64,000 nt of DNA from Sphingobacteriales bacterium (GCA_027484425.1 JAIXSZ010000015.1:1-64000); one strand, 5' to 3'; shown: positions 15,341-24,154, counted from the first letter of the stretch. Numbers and translations: made by a program. Notes: generated by a model not told the origin, from the sequence alone.

Positions 15341-15967
15341 ATGGCTGAAATATCACTAAGTCTTGCAACCCTTTTTGAGCGCACGTTTGGCTACAAGACA
15401 TTGGCTTTTGAACCAAAATTTGAAAAGGTTAGAGGGGGTAATGAAAGGAAAGAACAGGGAGTTGGGGGGTCAGCGTATTATGCTACAGATCCAAGTGGTG
15501 TAGAGTATTATATGCCTGTGACACTGATATATCCGGAAAGTAGTGGCAGTGACGCCTCTGCAAACAACAGTGGACGGCTAAAGCGATGGAATTTGCCTTT
15601 TCCGGTGATATCTGTAGAATGCAAGAAAACAATAATTGAAACAGCATTAGCTGGTCGGAATGGGACCGTTAAAGAGCTGATAGGAGGTCAAGATTATGTG
15701 ATAACTATCAAGGGGTTTCTTGTAGGTGTAAACAATGAATTTCCGGAGGAAGACCTGTCGACTTTAAGGTCGATTTATGAGCAAAATATTGCGCTGTCAA
15801 TAGAGTGTCCTTTGACTGATGTTTTTCTCCTTCGTCCCAATAGGGGAGGCAGTGATAAGGTAGTGATAAGTGAACTGAAACTACCTATGGTAAGTGGCGT
15901 AAAAAACATAAGAGCCTATGAAATAAAGCTACTAAGTGATGAAGCTTTTAACCTAATAATAATTTAA
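15341..15967 (+). CDS. DUF6046-type tail/baseplate protein
   Basis: 208 aa. It looks like the DUF6046 proteins found after the tape measure in Bacteroidota contractile phages. A Tyr-rich N-terminal region (EYYMPVTLIYP) is followed by a beta-rich body with the block GQDYVITIKGFLVG and a C-terminal KLPMVSGVKNIRAYEIKLLSDE. It probably contributes to the tail-initiation or baseplate-hub complex. It starts 8 bp after the tape measure stop. Confidence 0.65.
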   Translation: MAEISLSLATLFERTFGYKTLAFEPKFEKVRGGNERKEQGVGGSAYYATDPSGVEYYMPVTLIYPESSGSDASANNSGRLKRWNLPFPVISVECKKTIIETALAGRNGTVKELIGGQDYVITIKGFLVGVNNEFPEEDLSTLRSIYEQNIALSIECPLTDVFLLRPNRGGSDKVVISELKLPMVSGVKNIRAYEIKLLSDEAFNLIII

Positions 15968-15968
15968 A

Positions 15969-16997
15969 ATGTTTGTATTGAGTAGTGATATTTCTATAGG
16001 TGATTTGAGATTTGAGGGGGTGCATACTGTGATAATAAAAAGAAGTGTACACAACCTGATAGAGACTGCTGTTGTTGAAGTGCCTGCCATAGCTTGTTTT
16101 AAAGGTAGAGGCAAGAGTGCCCCAGAAAAGATCGTAACTGCAACACAGATTGTGACTGGTAGCCCAATACACATAAAACTGGGATATAATGGTGAGCTGA
16201 GAACAGAGTTTGAAGGGTATGTGGTGAGCTGCAAAATGGGAACTCACCTACAAATTAACTGTGAAGGAGCGAGCTATCTGTTGCGGCAAAATGCACCAGG
16301 TTTACAACCGGGGAAAAGCACAGTAAAAGAACTTCTGCAAGGAGCGGTATCAAAAATCCCAGGTAATCGGCCTATTAAAGTTTCTTGTGCGCTTGACATG
16401 GATGTGATTAATAATTGTAGTGTTGGTGCTAGTGGTTTGGAGTTAATACATCAAATGGCACGCGCGACCAATTATAATTTATGTTGCTTCTTTATAAAGC
16501 CATTTGAATTATGGTGTGGTTTGCTATATAGCAGTTATACCTCGGGTATTTCTATTAGCAATGATGATGTTATGGGGTTTAGAATAGGCTACAATACGTT
16601 GGAGCATAATTCGCTAGAGGAGCATGCTAAAAATGTGAAATCAGGAATTGTGGAGTATAAAAGGAAAAGAAGCACTGGCGATGTTTTGGTAGGTGTCTCT
16701 GTAGACAGGTGGGGTGGCGGAAGTATTGAAAAGACAATACTGAATCAAATAGTGCAGGAAAAAAGTTTGGCTGAATTGGCAGACGAGAAAGCAATAAGGA
16801 ATAACTACAACGGGTTTGACGGCGCATTTACTGCCTTTCTTCAACCCTATGCTAACCCTGGTGGAAGCGCAATAATAGTGAACAGTAATATGCCCAATAT
16901 GGATGGTGAATACTTGATAGAAAGTACAGAAGTAACCTTTGGGATAAATGGAGCGAGAAGAAAAATAGAATTGGGACCGGGTTTTAATAGCCTTTAA
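15969..16997 (+). CDS. Baseplate hub protein (gp27/gpD-like)
   Basis: 342 aa, 1 bp after the previous stop. It has the layout of hub proteins: beta-barrel N-terminal part with SPIHIKLGYNGELRTEFEG, a helical middle (GLELIHQMARATNY, like the region where hub proteins load the spike), and a C-terminal domain with GGSAIIVNSNMPNMDGEY. In P2- and Mu-type phages the hub trimer seats the spike. The spike gene follows directly. Confidence 0.7.
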   Translation: MFVLSSDISIGDLRFEGVHTVIIKRSVHNLIETAVVEVPAIACFKGRGKSAPEKIVTATQIVTGSPIHIKLGYNGELRTEFEGYVVSCKMGTHLQINCEGASYLLRQNAPGLQPGKSTVKELLQGAVSKIPGNRPIKVSCALDMDVINNCSVGASGLELIHQMARATNYNLCCFFIKPFELWCGLLYSSYTSGISISNDDVMGFRIGYNTLEHNSLEEHAKNVKSGIVEYKRKRSTGDVLVGVSVDRWGGGSIEKTILNQIVQEKSLAELADEKAIRNNYNGFDGAFTAFLQPYANPGGSAIIVNSNMPNMDGEYLIESTEVTFGINGARRKIELGPGFNSL

Positions 16998-17010
16998 AAA
17001 GCGAATCACT

Positions 17011-17559
17011 ATGACTAAAAATGCGGCAAAGATATCGGAAGGAATCAGAGCATTGACAAAACGACCTTATGAAATAATGAGCGGTAGTGTAGTAGCGGGC
17101 AGTGTAGATGAAGTTAATCAAACAATATCTGTGATACCCGATGGGCTAGACGGGAAAATAGAAGGCGTAATGCTGGGAGCTGTAAGTGCTGCAACTGATT
17201 GCATGGTTATGCTGCCTAAAGAGGGTAGTCATGTAGTGATAGGTAGCGTAGATGGGCCGGGAAACTGGATACTACTGCAGCCAAGTGAAGTAACTAAAGT
17301 GTTGGTAAGCATAGGAAACACATCGTGTACAATAAGCGAGAGTGGAGTACAAATAGAAAGCGGAAGTACTGTTTTTAAAGTGGAGAGCTTAATAAAAATA
17401 GCAACGGCAAGTGAAAGTATGTATGGGATACTGAATGACCTGATAACTGCCATAACGCTAATTACTGTGCCAACCTCTACCGGCCCAAGTGGACTGCCTG
17501 TCAACGCTGCCTCTTTCAATACTATAGCAACTAGGTTAAGCAATTTGCTTAATGCATAA
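17011..17559 (+). CDS. Tail spike / puncturing protein (gp5/gpV-like)
   Basis: 182 aa. The N-terminal part has the OB-fold pattern of spike proteins (about residues 25-85, with a GSHVVIGSVDGPGNWILL strand pair). It is followed by a short repetitive beta stretch (SCTISESGVQIESGS) of beta-helix type and a helical C-terminus rather than a PAAR-type tip. It would form the trimeric needle that breaches the envelope. No PAAR protein is seen nearby. The helical C-terminal end instead of a pointed tip is a little unusual. Confidence 0.65.
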   Translation: MTKNAAKISEGIRALTKRPYEIMSGSVVAGSVDEVNQTISVIPDGLDGKIEGVMLGAVSAATDCMVMLPKEGSHVVIGSVDGPGNWILLQPSEVTKVLVSIGNTSCTISESGVQIESGSTVFKVESLIKIATASESMYGILNDLITAITLITVPTSTGPSGLPVNAASFNTIATRLSNLLNA

Positions 17560-17571
17560 ATCCTAAATAAA

Positions 17572-17868
17572 ATGGCGAAACAAATGATAGATATTGGTTT
17601 AGGTGAAGACGAAGACCTAAAAATAACTGCTGGAGACTTCAGCCCCGAAGAGAGTACTGCACAACATCAACAACAGCTCCTCTTAAATGGGAAAGGTGAT
17701 TTTAAAGAGAATCCCACACTATGTGTAAATGCTTTTAGCTATCTGGATGATGAGAACTTTCAAGGGCTGATACGCGCGGTGAATATTGAGTATAACAGAG
17801 ATGGCATGGAGATAAAAAAGGTAACGTTATTGCCTGATGGAACTATTAGTAGTGATGCCACTTATTGA
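17572..17868 (+). CDS. gp25/gpW-like baseplate protein
   Basis: 98 aa, just after the spike. Size and position fit gp25/W, the wedge protein that joins the sheath to the baseplate. It opens with a short acidic segment and then a helical stretch (STAQHQQQLLLNGKG, like the alternating residues of gp25-family proteins) and ends in a small beta segment. I would not claim lysozyme activity. Similar small proteins in Bacteroidota phages are assigned only by position, so this rests partly on synteny. Confidence 0.55.
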   Translation: MAKQMIDIGLGEDEDLKITAGDFSPEESTAQHQQQLLLNGKGDFKENPTLCVNAFSYLDDENFQGLIRAVNIEYNRDGMEIKKVTLLPDGTISSDATY

Positions 17869-17908
17869 TATTGTAGGATTGTAAACAACAGTTAGAATAA
17901 ATAGGAAA

Positions 17909-18853
17909 ATGCTTAAAAAGGTAAAAGCAACCCCCAACCAAAGTTTACTAGACATGGTGGCTACAGAGTATGGAACTCTTGAAGCGACGATGGCAGTATG
18001 TGCAGCAAACGATATTAGCGTTAGCTACCTGCCTTCATCTGGTGAAGAAATAACTATGCCAGAATTGAGTAAACAAGAAGACATTGTATTGTATCTGCAA
18101 AGGAACAATATAGTAATTGGTACTGTGGCCGCGCATACTCTCGATTATGTGATAGTGCTAAAACCAGCAATGAGAAAAGTTCCGAACGTAAGCGGCGATC
18201 CTCATGCTTTAGGATACTACTCATTTGACTATATGGGTTTGCCTGAGTTTGTACATGTATATCCATTGACGGATACTTATCTATCTGAAAATAGGCTGTA
18301 TTACTCGGCCGAAGAGCGGCACTTGACTGGTCTTGGAGCAGAGTCTGCACCACCAAGTGGAGTAGTTTCGATGACCGGTTTGTCGATACCGTATGTTTTA
18401 CCATGGACAGTAGGTTTTGGATACATGCTGGTGTGGAGTGATCTGACCGTGCCAGTGGTTACATGCTCTTTTAAAGATATTGAAGGCAACACAGCATATG
18501 CTGCACCGCTTACTCTGTTTGACAACACTACAAATACTGTGATTGAGCGTTTTATAGGAGATGTAGTTGTTGAAAAAATAGGGGCAACCATTGAACATGT
18601 AATACTTAGATTGACCAGAGTACATGCTGAGATAGCCACTGTGAATATGCGCGACTACAGTATGGTATGGGTGGCGGCAGCAGCGGATGGAACACCAGAT
18701 CCTGAAGATCCGCTAAATGATGATGTAAGAATTGTAACACTGACAAGTGGCGTGCATACTATAGGCATTGAAACAACTTATTATTTTCCTGGAACAACAC
18801 CGCCCTATCCATACCCCTCATCGGGTAGAACTATGGTCATTAAAGTGCATTAA
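17909..18853 (+). CDS. gpX-like LysM-start baseplate protein with long C-terminal domain
   Basis: 314 aa. Residues 1-55 have the pattern of a LysM-type module (TPNQSLLDMVATEYG then PSSGEEITMP) as in gpX-like tail proteins, which are about 70-100 aa in P2. The remaining ~250 residues form an added beta-rich domain (YSFDYMGLPEFVHVYPLTD and similar) with no catalytic motif I know. It ends 25 bp before the baseplate J-like start. The extra domain may bind the host surface or substitute for another baseplate protein. Confidence 0.55.
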   Translation: MLKKVKATPNQSLLDMVATEYGTLEATMAVCAANDISVSYLPSSGEEITMPELSKQEDIVLYLQRNNIVIGTVAAHTLDYVIVLKPAMRKVPNVSGDPHALGYYSFDYMGLPEFVHVYPLTDTYLSENRLYYSAEERHLTGLGAESAPPSGVVSMTGLSIPYVLPWTVGFGYMLVWSDLTVPVVTCSFKDIEGNTAYAAPLTLFDNTTNTVIERFIGDVVVEKIGATIEHVILRLTRVHAEIATVNMRDYSMVWVAAAADGTPDPEDPLNDDVRIVTLTSGVHTIGIETTYYFPGTTPPYPYPSSGRTMVIKVH

Positions 18854-18878
18854 AAACAATTTTAGAAATACCCCTACT

Positions 18879-19709
18879 ATGGCAAGAAGTATAAATCAGA
18901 TACAACAACAGATAATTGATGTAAAACAAACAGACCCCACATTAAGTGGGTATACCTGGAGTGACAGTAAAGTGGCTATATGGCGCCTGTGGACGTATAT
19001 AGTGGCTGTATGCATATGGACATTAGAAAATCTATTTGACTACCACAAAAGTGAAATTGAGCGAATAATTGCTACACAAAAACCACATACACTGCAGTGG
19101 TATGTATATAAAGCAAAACTGTTTCAGTTGGGAGAAACGTTGCCGGACGGTAGTGATAGTTACACAGAAGCGTCGACAGACCCTGTAGTAACAATTATTA
19201 AACACGCTGCCGCAGTAGAGTTGTCGAACCTGGTAAGAATCAAGGTAGCAAAGGATAATGCAGGGGCGCTGGAAGCCTTAACAACGAGCGAGCTGGCTGC
19301 TTTTAGTGGCTATATGAACCGAATAAAAGATGCAGGAGTAAGGCTACAACTAACAAGTAGTAATCCGGATTTGTTACAGCTGATTTTATCCGTCTATTAC
19401 GATCCATTAGTGTTGACAAGTGCTGGTACAAGAATAGATGGAACGTCAAGCACACCCGTACTAAATGCGATCAATGAGTTTCTGGCAAATTTGCCATTTA
19501 ATGGTGTTTTTGTGCTTAATAATTTAATAGGGGCACTACAAGCTATAGATGGTGTGGAGATAGGTAGTATTGTAAGCGCACAAGCAAATTATGCCGCCAC
19601 ACCGTTTGTACCTATAACAGTAAGATATACGCCAGATGCGGGTTATATGGTACTAGATGAAACCTACTTCAATGCCAATATAGTTTATACTCCATACAGT
19701 GCTGCGTAG
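18879..19709 (+). CDS. Baseplate J-like protein
   Basis: 276 aa from ATG 18879 (the frame is open further upstream but overlaps the previous gene). The N-terminal region has an aromatic, hydrophobic segment (about 25-45, RLWTYIVAVCIWTLENLF) followed by a mixed alpha/beta body with NRIKDAGVRLQ and FVPITVRYTPDAG blocks. This is the pattern of the baseplate J-like proteins of Bacteroidota phages that form the wedge. It is followed by the gpI-position protein, as in P2 (J-I-H). Confidence 0.65.
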   Translation: MARSINQIQQQIIDVKQTDPTLSGYTWSDSKVAIWRLWTYIVAVCIWTLENLFDYHKSEIERIIATQKPHTLQWYVYKAKLFQLGETLPDGSDSYTEASTDPVVTIIKHAAAVELSNLVRIKVAKDNAGALEALTTSELAAFSGYMNRIKDAGVRLQLTSSNPDLLQLILSVYYDPLVLTSAGTRIDGTSSTPVLNAINEFLANLPFNGVFVLNNLIGALQAIDGVEIGSIVSAQANYAATPFVPITVRYTPDAGYMVLDETYFNANIVYTPYSAA

Positions 19710-19759
19710 TATTCGGTTTACAATATCCCTCTTTCACAAAAGCAATTCAATTTACAATT

Positions 19760-20263
19760 ATGGGTTTGTTTGATGTTAATTATGATTCACTAAGCTATCA
19801 GTTGTTACCTGTGCGATTGAGAAAGCTTAAGAATGTAGCATGGATACGATGTATAATAGCGCCTATAAAATGGTTGTACAATTTATTTGGTACGAGCAGG
19901 GAAGATCATTTGTATTTCCTAGCACATAATAGTCAGGTTGTGTATTTGACTGCTGCACTCAATGACCTCTTTGACCCTGTGGGGCGTGGAATATACATTG
20001 AAGATGGACAATATGAGGATCCATTATTTGTATACCTAACACCAGAAATAAGACCATTGTGGCTAGGACTTAGCTCAGAGGTGGGTTCAGCAATCTATCC
20101 TGTACCACAGGTTTTGTATACCGATTCAGAGACCTCCTTGCTAGGAAATGCATTTGTAGTAAAGGTGCCAGTAACATTAGTTTTTGATATGCAAAGAATG
20201 ATGGCCCTTATCAACAAATACAGATTAGCGGGTAAAAACGTATATCAGATAGTAACCTACTGA
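19760..20263 (+). CDS. Tail protein in the gpI position
   Basis: 167 aa. A hydrophobic N-terminal segment (about 27-42) is followed by a Tyr-rich beta segment and a block containing YLTPEIRPLWLG. No family I can name with confidence. Position between the baseplate J-like protein and the tail-tip protein matches gpI in P2-type tails, so a wedge-to-fibre adaptor is the best guess. Confidence 0.5.
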   Translation: MGLFDVNYDSLSYQLLPVRLRKLKNVAWIRCIIAPIKWLYNLFGTSREDHLYFLAHNSQVVYLTAALNDLFDPVGRGIYIEDGQYEDPLFVYLTPEIRPLWLGLSSEVGSAIYPVPQVLYTDSETSLLGNAFVVKVPVTLVFDMQRMMALINKYRLAGKNVYQIVTY

Positions 20264-20310
20264 TAGGCAAAAGCCAAATCACAATCCAATAACGATAAAA
20301 ATTATATCCT

Positions 20311-21150
20311 ATGAAATCAATAGACTTTACACAACCTGGTGGATTTCCGCTTACACAAGATCAGTTAGGTTATTTGCAAGAAGCATATACAGAGAGTACC
20401 AAGGCGCTAGCAATGATAGGTGGAGACGGAACAGTGCCCTACAGAATAAGCGGTATTGCTGTGACAAACCCCTCTACTGGTGCATTTAACGCTACGGACG
20501 GTTGGTTGTATTACAATAATGAAATGATACGTTTTCGAGGTGCATCTGTGAGTGGCGGGAGTGGCGGTTTTGCCCCATTTGTGACTATAACTCCGTCTGC
20601 ATTAGCGCTGGTGTATAACGATGGTAGCACTCCTAATGTGGTTTTTGATAAGGAAGCTACTTTGCAGGTATTGCCCGTGGGAACAGCAACTGATGCAACT
20701 CGTTTTCCGTTGAATGACCTAAGACGATTTGGTGTGGGGTTTGGTGCAGCCAACAGGGAAAGTAGCTGGCAAACGCTAACAGTAAGCACTCTTGCTGCGG
20801 ATGGGGGTGTAAGTGGTACAATATTTTTTAAGAAAGACTTTACCGCCAATACTCTGCATCTAAGAGGTACACTATCTGCAGCAAATGCACAAAACTTCTC
20901 AGCTATGCCAAGTAGCGGATTTTACCTGATGGGTACATTACCGGTAGGATATCACCCGGCCAACAATGCCTATTTTACTGCACAGTATTTTGTGGCTTCC
21001 TCTGTGCTTGATGATGCTGGGGTATCATGGATAAAACAGGTGAATTGTGGATTAAACTTAGCCGGTCAACTTATTGTTAATTGGATAAAGCCAGTGTCTT
21101 CTGTAACAGGTTACGGAGTAAACTTTAGTGCCATAATAGGACTTGACTAA
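20311..21150 (+). CDS. Tail tip or fibre protein
   Basis: 279 aa, last gene of the cluster. The N-terminal half has the pattern FTQPGGFPLTQDQLGYLQEAY, common in tail-fibre and receptor-binding proteins of Bacteroidota phages. The rest is beta-rich and Gly/Ser/Ala-rich with no chaperone-like end. No fibre assembly gene follows. It would be the host-range determinant of the particle. It stops 8 bp before the convergent mreD stop with no terminator between. Confidence 0.65.
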   Translation: MKSIDFTQPGGFPLTQDQLGYLQEAYTESTKALAMIGGDGTVPYRISGIAVTNPSTGAFNATDGWLYYNNEMIRFRGASVSGGSGGFAPFVTITPSALALVYNDGSTPNVVFDKEATLQVLPVGTATDATRFPLNDLRRFGVGFGAANRESSWQTLTVSTLAADGGVSGTIFFKKDFTANTLHLRGTLSAANAQNFSAMPSSGFYLMGTLPVGYHPANNAYFTAQYFVASSVLDDAGVSWIKQVNCGLNLAGQLIVNWIKPVSSVTGYGVNFSAIIGLD

Positions 21151-21158
21151 AGTGAACA

Positions 21159-21704
21159 TTATGCTCTAGATGAATCTTGTCGAGTGAATAAGAGCAAATA
21201 AACGATTATAAGCAGCATTGTAGTAAAAGTGGAAGCAACAGTCTTGAGTAATAAATGGCCAATATTGGAAAGATTCCAAAGCTCAATAGTGAAGAACAGC
21301 AAATGATGTATAACAATCAGGAAAGTACTGTATACCAAAAAAGGCATCCATCCCATGTTTTTGGTAGAAGGTTGTTGTCCTGCATATTCTGTTAGTTTTC
21401 TGGGTAGTAATGCACTTAATACATTTGTGCGCCAATAAGCAATCAATACCGTAGCGCATGCATGCATGCCTGCGGTGTTGGTAAATGCATCTACAGATAT
21501 TCCCAAGGCGAAGCCGCTTAACAAAAGTGCCCAAACGGGCATCTCAAAGGGCAATAAGAGCAAAAAAAGCGGATATACGTATGGAATAAAAACAGGGAAC
21601 CCCGAGGGATTACTCCACCACCTGAGTGTTATCTTGTCTAGTATCAGTACTTGTAACAGCACTATGATACAAAACCGTAAAATATTTTTAAGATAAACAT
21701 TCAT
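21159..21704 (-). CDS. mreD: Rod-shape determining protein MreD
   Basis: 181 aa, reverse strand, an integral membrane protein with several spans, downstream of mreC and mreB in the usual order. MreD works with MreC and MreB in the elongasome that directs lateral wall synthesis. In many Bacteroidota the genes for PBP2 and RodA follow mreD; here the next thing is the end of the phage cluster, so that arrangement is absent or broken at this point. The reading frame is complete. Confidence 0.85.
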   Translation of the reverse strand: MNVYLKNILRFCIIVLLQVLILDKITLRWWSNPSGFPVFIPYVYPLFLLLLPFEMPVWALLLSGFALGISVDAFTNTAGMHACATVLIAYWRTNVLSALLPRKLTEYAGQQPSTKNMGWMPFLVYSTFLIVIHHLLFFTIELWNLSNIGHLLLKTVASTFTTMLLIIVYLLLFTRQDSSRA

Positions 21705-21727
21705 GCTTTTTCTCGTTTGGTATTCTG

Positions 21728-22588
21728 TTATTGTTTTTTTGCAGATGAATCTTCCAATTGTTTTTTCTCTTCCGACATTTTGTTTTCTACAACATACACA
21801 TATTGCAAATTATAAAAGTCGGTAGAAGACCTAATATATATGTGTTGCATTGCGTTTTTCTTTACCTGTTCTGTTTTAATAACAGTACCGATAAGTACAT
21901 CGGGAGGGAAATACAGTGAATAATTGCTAGTAAAAACAGAGTCTCCTTTTTTGACATTTACTTGCTGTGGTACATCTATCATTGTTAGTACCTTATGATT
22001 GTTACCCTCCCATACTACCAGCCCATAAGCTCCATTTTTTAATCGAGCACTTACTCTTTGCTTGGCACTGAGAACAGACAGAATACTGGCGAAATTGCGG
22101 GATACATGTTCAACCCTACCTACTACTCCTGTGCCGGAAAGTACTGCCATGTTTTTGTAAATACCATGAGCTGTGCCCCTATTGATGGTTATGTAATTAT
22201 CTGTGGCATTAGTAGAATTATTTATTACCCTTGCGTTACGGTATACATACTCCGAAAACTTGACAATATGTTTTGCCGTATCTCCGATTTGTGTTTTGCT
22301 AAACACCATAGAATCAGAAAGTGTATCGAGGCTTTTATATTGCTCTACTAATTGTCTTAGTCTAGCGTTTTCATTTTGTAAGCTATCGTTCATCTTTCTG
22401 AGTCCGAAATAATAAACAACATCATTTTGCTTTTTGTATACTAATCCAGACACAGCATTCGCTGAGCTGACTATATCGTTTCCTTGCATGGTTTCGGTTC
22501 GCTGAATCATTACTATACATACTACCTCTAATGTGAGAAAAAGTAGTAAGTTGAAAAAACGCCGAATGAAAAAGATAAAATTGCGCAC
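21728..22588 (-). CDS. mreC: Rod-shape determining protein MreC
   Basis: 286 aa, reverse strand. A single membrane span at about 8-30 is followed by a coiled coil (about 60-95) and a beta-rich periplasmic domain with the family pattern GTGVVGRVEHVSRNFASILSV and FPPDVLIGTV. It scaffolds MreB and penicillin-binding proteins. A 23-bp gap separates it from mreD and a 153-bp gap separates it from mreB. Confidence 0.92.
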   Translation of the reverse strand: MRNFIFFIRRFFNLLLFLTLEVVCIVMIQRTETMQGNDIVSSANAVSGLVYKKQNDVVYYFGLRKMNDSLQNENARLRQLVEQYKSLDTLSDSMVFSKTQIGDTAKHIVKFSEYVYRNARVINNSTNATDNYITINRGTAHGIYKNMAVLSGTGVVGRVEHVSRNFASILSVLSAKQRVSARLKNGAYGLVVWEGNNHKVLTMIDVPQQVNVKKGDSVFTSNYSLYFPPDVLIGTVIKTEQVKKNAMQHIYIRSSTDFYNLQYVYVVENKMSEEKKQLEDSSAKKQ

Positions 22589-22626
22589 GCCTGCAGTTGC
22601 TATTTTGTAAGTTTACTATAGTTTTT

Positions 22627-22652
22627 CACAGGGAATAAGACTAACAATGAAA
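22627..22652 (+). repeat. Possible degenerate copy of the island repeat between mreC and mreB
   Basis: GAATAAGACTAACAATGAAATGAAATT resembles the right half of the island repeat (AATAAGACCAACAGCGGCGGAAAT) with several changes. No left stem is preserved, so this is a weak match lying in the 153-bp gap upstream of mreC. Confidence 0.25.
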
Positions 22653-22741
22653 TGAAATTCTGTTTTGAACACAGCAACCAGAAAATGATACTTATCGATT
22701 ATCATTAACAGGTTGCTGTATAGTGTCTGTTTCACGCATTA

Positions 22742-23773
22742 TTACTTCATCAGGAATGGCATTCTAGCAATGTTTTTCAATGCCATACCTGTACCCCTAA
22801 CGACAGCCCTAAGTGGGTCGTCGGCAACATGTACCGGAAGTTTTATTTTGTGTGAAATTCTTTTATCGAGCCCTCTTAATAGCGCGCCACCACCTGTAAG
22901 GTAAAGGCCTCTGCGATATATATCAGCTGCGAGTTCCGGTGGGGTTGTTTCTAATGCTTTCAATATTGCTTCTTCAATTTTGAAGATAGATTTGTCTAAG
23001 GCTTCTGCCACCTCTTGATAAGATACCATGATTTGCTTTGGTATGCCTGTTACCAAGTCGCGACCATTGACAGCGATATCATCTGGCGGGTTATCTAGCT
23101 CTTTAAGTGCAGAGCCAACATGTATTTTTATTTGCTCGGCAGTACGCTCACCAATCATTAGGCTATGGTATCTGCGCATAGCCTCCATGATATCGCCAGT
23201 AAATTCGTCACCAGCAATACGTATTGACTGATCGCAAACGATACCAGCAAGAGCAATAACAGAAATACCTGTGGTACCACCACCAATATCAATAATCATA
23301 TTGCCTGTAGGCTCTTCCACATCTATGCCGATACCAAGCGCCGCAGCCATTGGTTCGTGTATCATATACACTTCTTTAGCTCCAGCTTCTTCTGCCGAAT
23401 CTCTGACAGCTCTTTTCTCTACCTCTGTAATGCTAGAAGGTATACATATAACCATTCTCCAACTTGGTGGAAACATTGGTTTTTTGGGGTAGATAAGTTT
23501 TATCATTTCCCTCAACATGCCTTCTGCCGCGTTAAAATCGGCTATTACACCATCTTTTAGCGGTCTAATTGTTTTCAGGTTTTCGTGTGTTTTTTCGTGC
23601 ATCATCATAGCTTTTTTGCCAACTGCCACAATTTTGTTTGTGGTTCGGTCAATTGCTACTATTGATGGTTCGTCTACTACTACCTGATCGTTGTGTATGA
23701 TTAAAGTATTGGCTGTGCCAAGATCTATTGCGATTTCTTGTGTAAGAAATTTAAAAAAGCCCAGAAAACTCAT
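22742..23773 (-). CDS. mreB: Actin-like rod-shape determining protein MreB
   Basis: 343 aa, reverse strand. MreB is the bacterial actin that organises lateral wall growth. Actin-family motifs are present: IAIDLGTANT at about 14-23 (phosphate 1), NMIIDIGGGTTGI at about 158-170 (phosphate 2), and YLTGGGALLRGL at about 294-305 (adenosine motif). First gene of the mreBCD set and transcribed away from carB. The -7 element TAATTTTG on the reverse strand at 23848-23855 is a plausible promoter. Confidence 0.96.
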   Translation of the reverse strand: MSFLGFFKFLTQEIAIDLGTANTLIIHNDQVVVDEPSIVAIDRTTNKIVAVGKKAMMMHEKTHENLKTIRPLKDGVIADFNAAEGMLREMIKLIYPKKPMFPPSWRMVICIPSSITEVEKRAVRDSAEEAGAKEVYMIHEPMAAALGIGIDVEEPTGNMIIDIGGGTTGISVIALAGIVCDQSIRIAGDEFTGDIMEAMRRYHSLMIGERTAEQIKIHVGSALKELDNPPDDIAVNGRDLVTGIPKQIMVSYQEVAEALDKSIFKIEEAILKALETTPPELAADIYRRGLYLTGGGALLRGLDKRISHKIKLPVHVADDPLRAVVRGTGMALKNIARMPFLMK

Positions 23774-24146
23774 TGTGGCGTTGTTTAATTATAATCTATA
23801 AAAGTCGGAAAAATATTGAGAAGGGTCATATAAAATGTCCCGAACTGCAAAATTATGTAATTATTTATGCCCAATCAGGTAATTTATGTCTCGTGTGAAT
23901 ATTTTAATGAAACATGTGTTTTTGCTACTTTTTTGAAAAATAGTCTTTTATATATAGTCGTAGAATTGCATATTGTAGTAGGTGTTACTATTTGATTTAG
24001 AACTGAAAAATAGCCAAGGAGATTTATTTGTTAATTCATTGAAAAACATTGCTTTTGGTTTTTAGGGAATAAAATACATCCCTGTCATTCTGCTGTCAGG
24101 GTTCATTAAATGTTAACATTAGTCAACATGCTATCTAGATTTTTTA
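23774..24146. other. Divergent intergenic region mreB/carB
   Basis: About 370 bp of AT-rich sequence between mreB and the carB promoter, with no supported gene. On the reverse strand TAATTTTG (23848-23855) matches the TAnnTTTG -7 consensus about 75 bp ahead of mreB; a well-spaced -33 TTG is not found. No riboswitch or attenuator structure was recognised. Confidence 0.5.
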
Positions 24147-24154
24147 TACTTTTG
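24147..24154 (+). promoter_or_regulatory. Candidate carB promoter -7 element
   Basis: TACTTTTG fits TAnnTTTG. A -33 TTG at the ideal 19-bp spacing is missing. Transcription would start near 24160, giving a leader of about 75 nt. Confidence 0.4.

Noticed and set aside
11739-21150. Type VI secretion or extracellular contractile injection system
   Set aside because: No TssB/C pair, ClpV-type or CIS ATPase, PAAR or membrane complex. A tape measure, chaperone, endolysin and capsid are present, so it is phage-type.
22627-22652. A full copy of the island repeat
   Set aside because: Only the right half is partly matched; not enough to call a true copy, listed as a weak candidate only.
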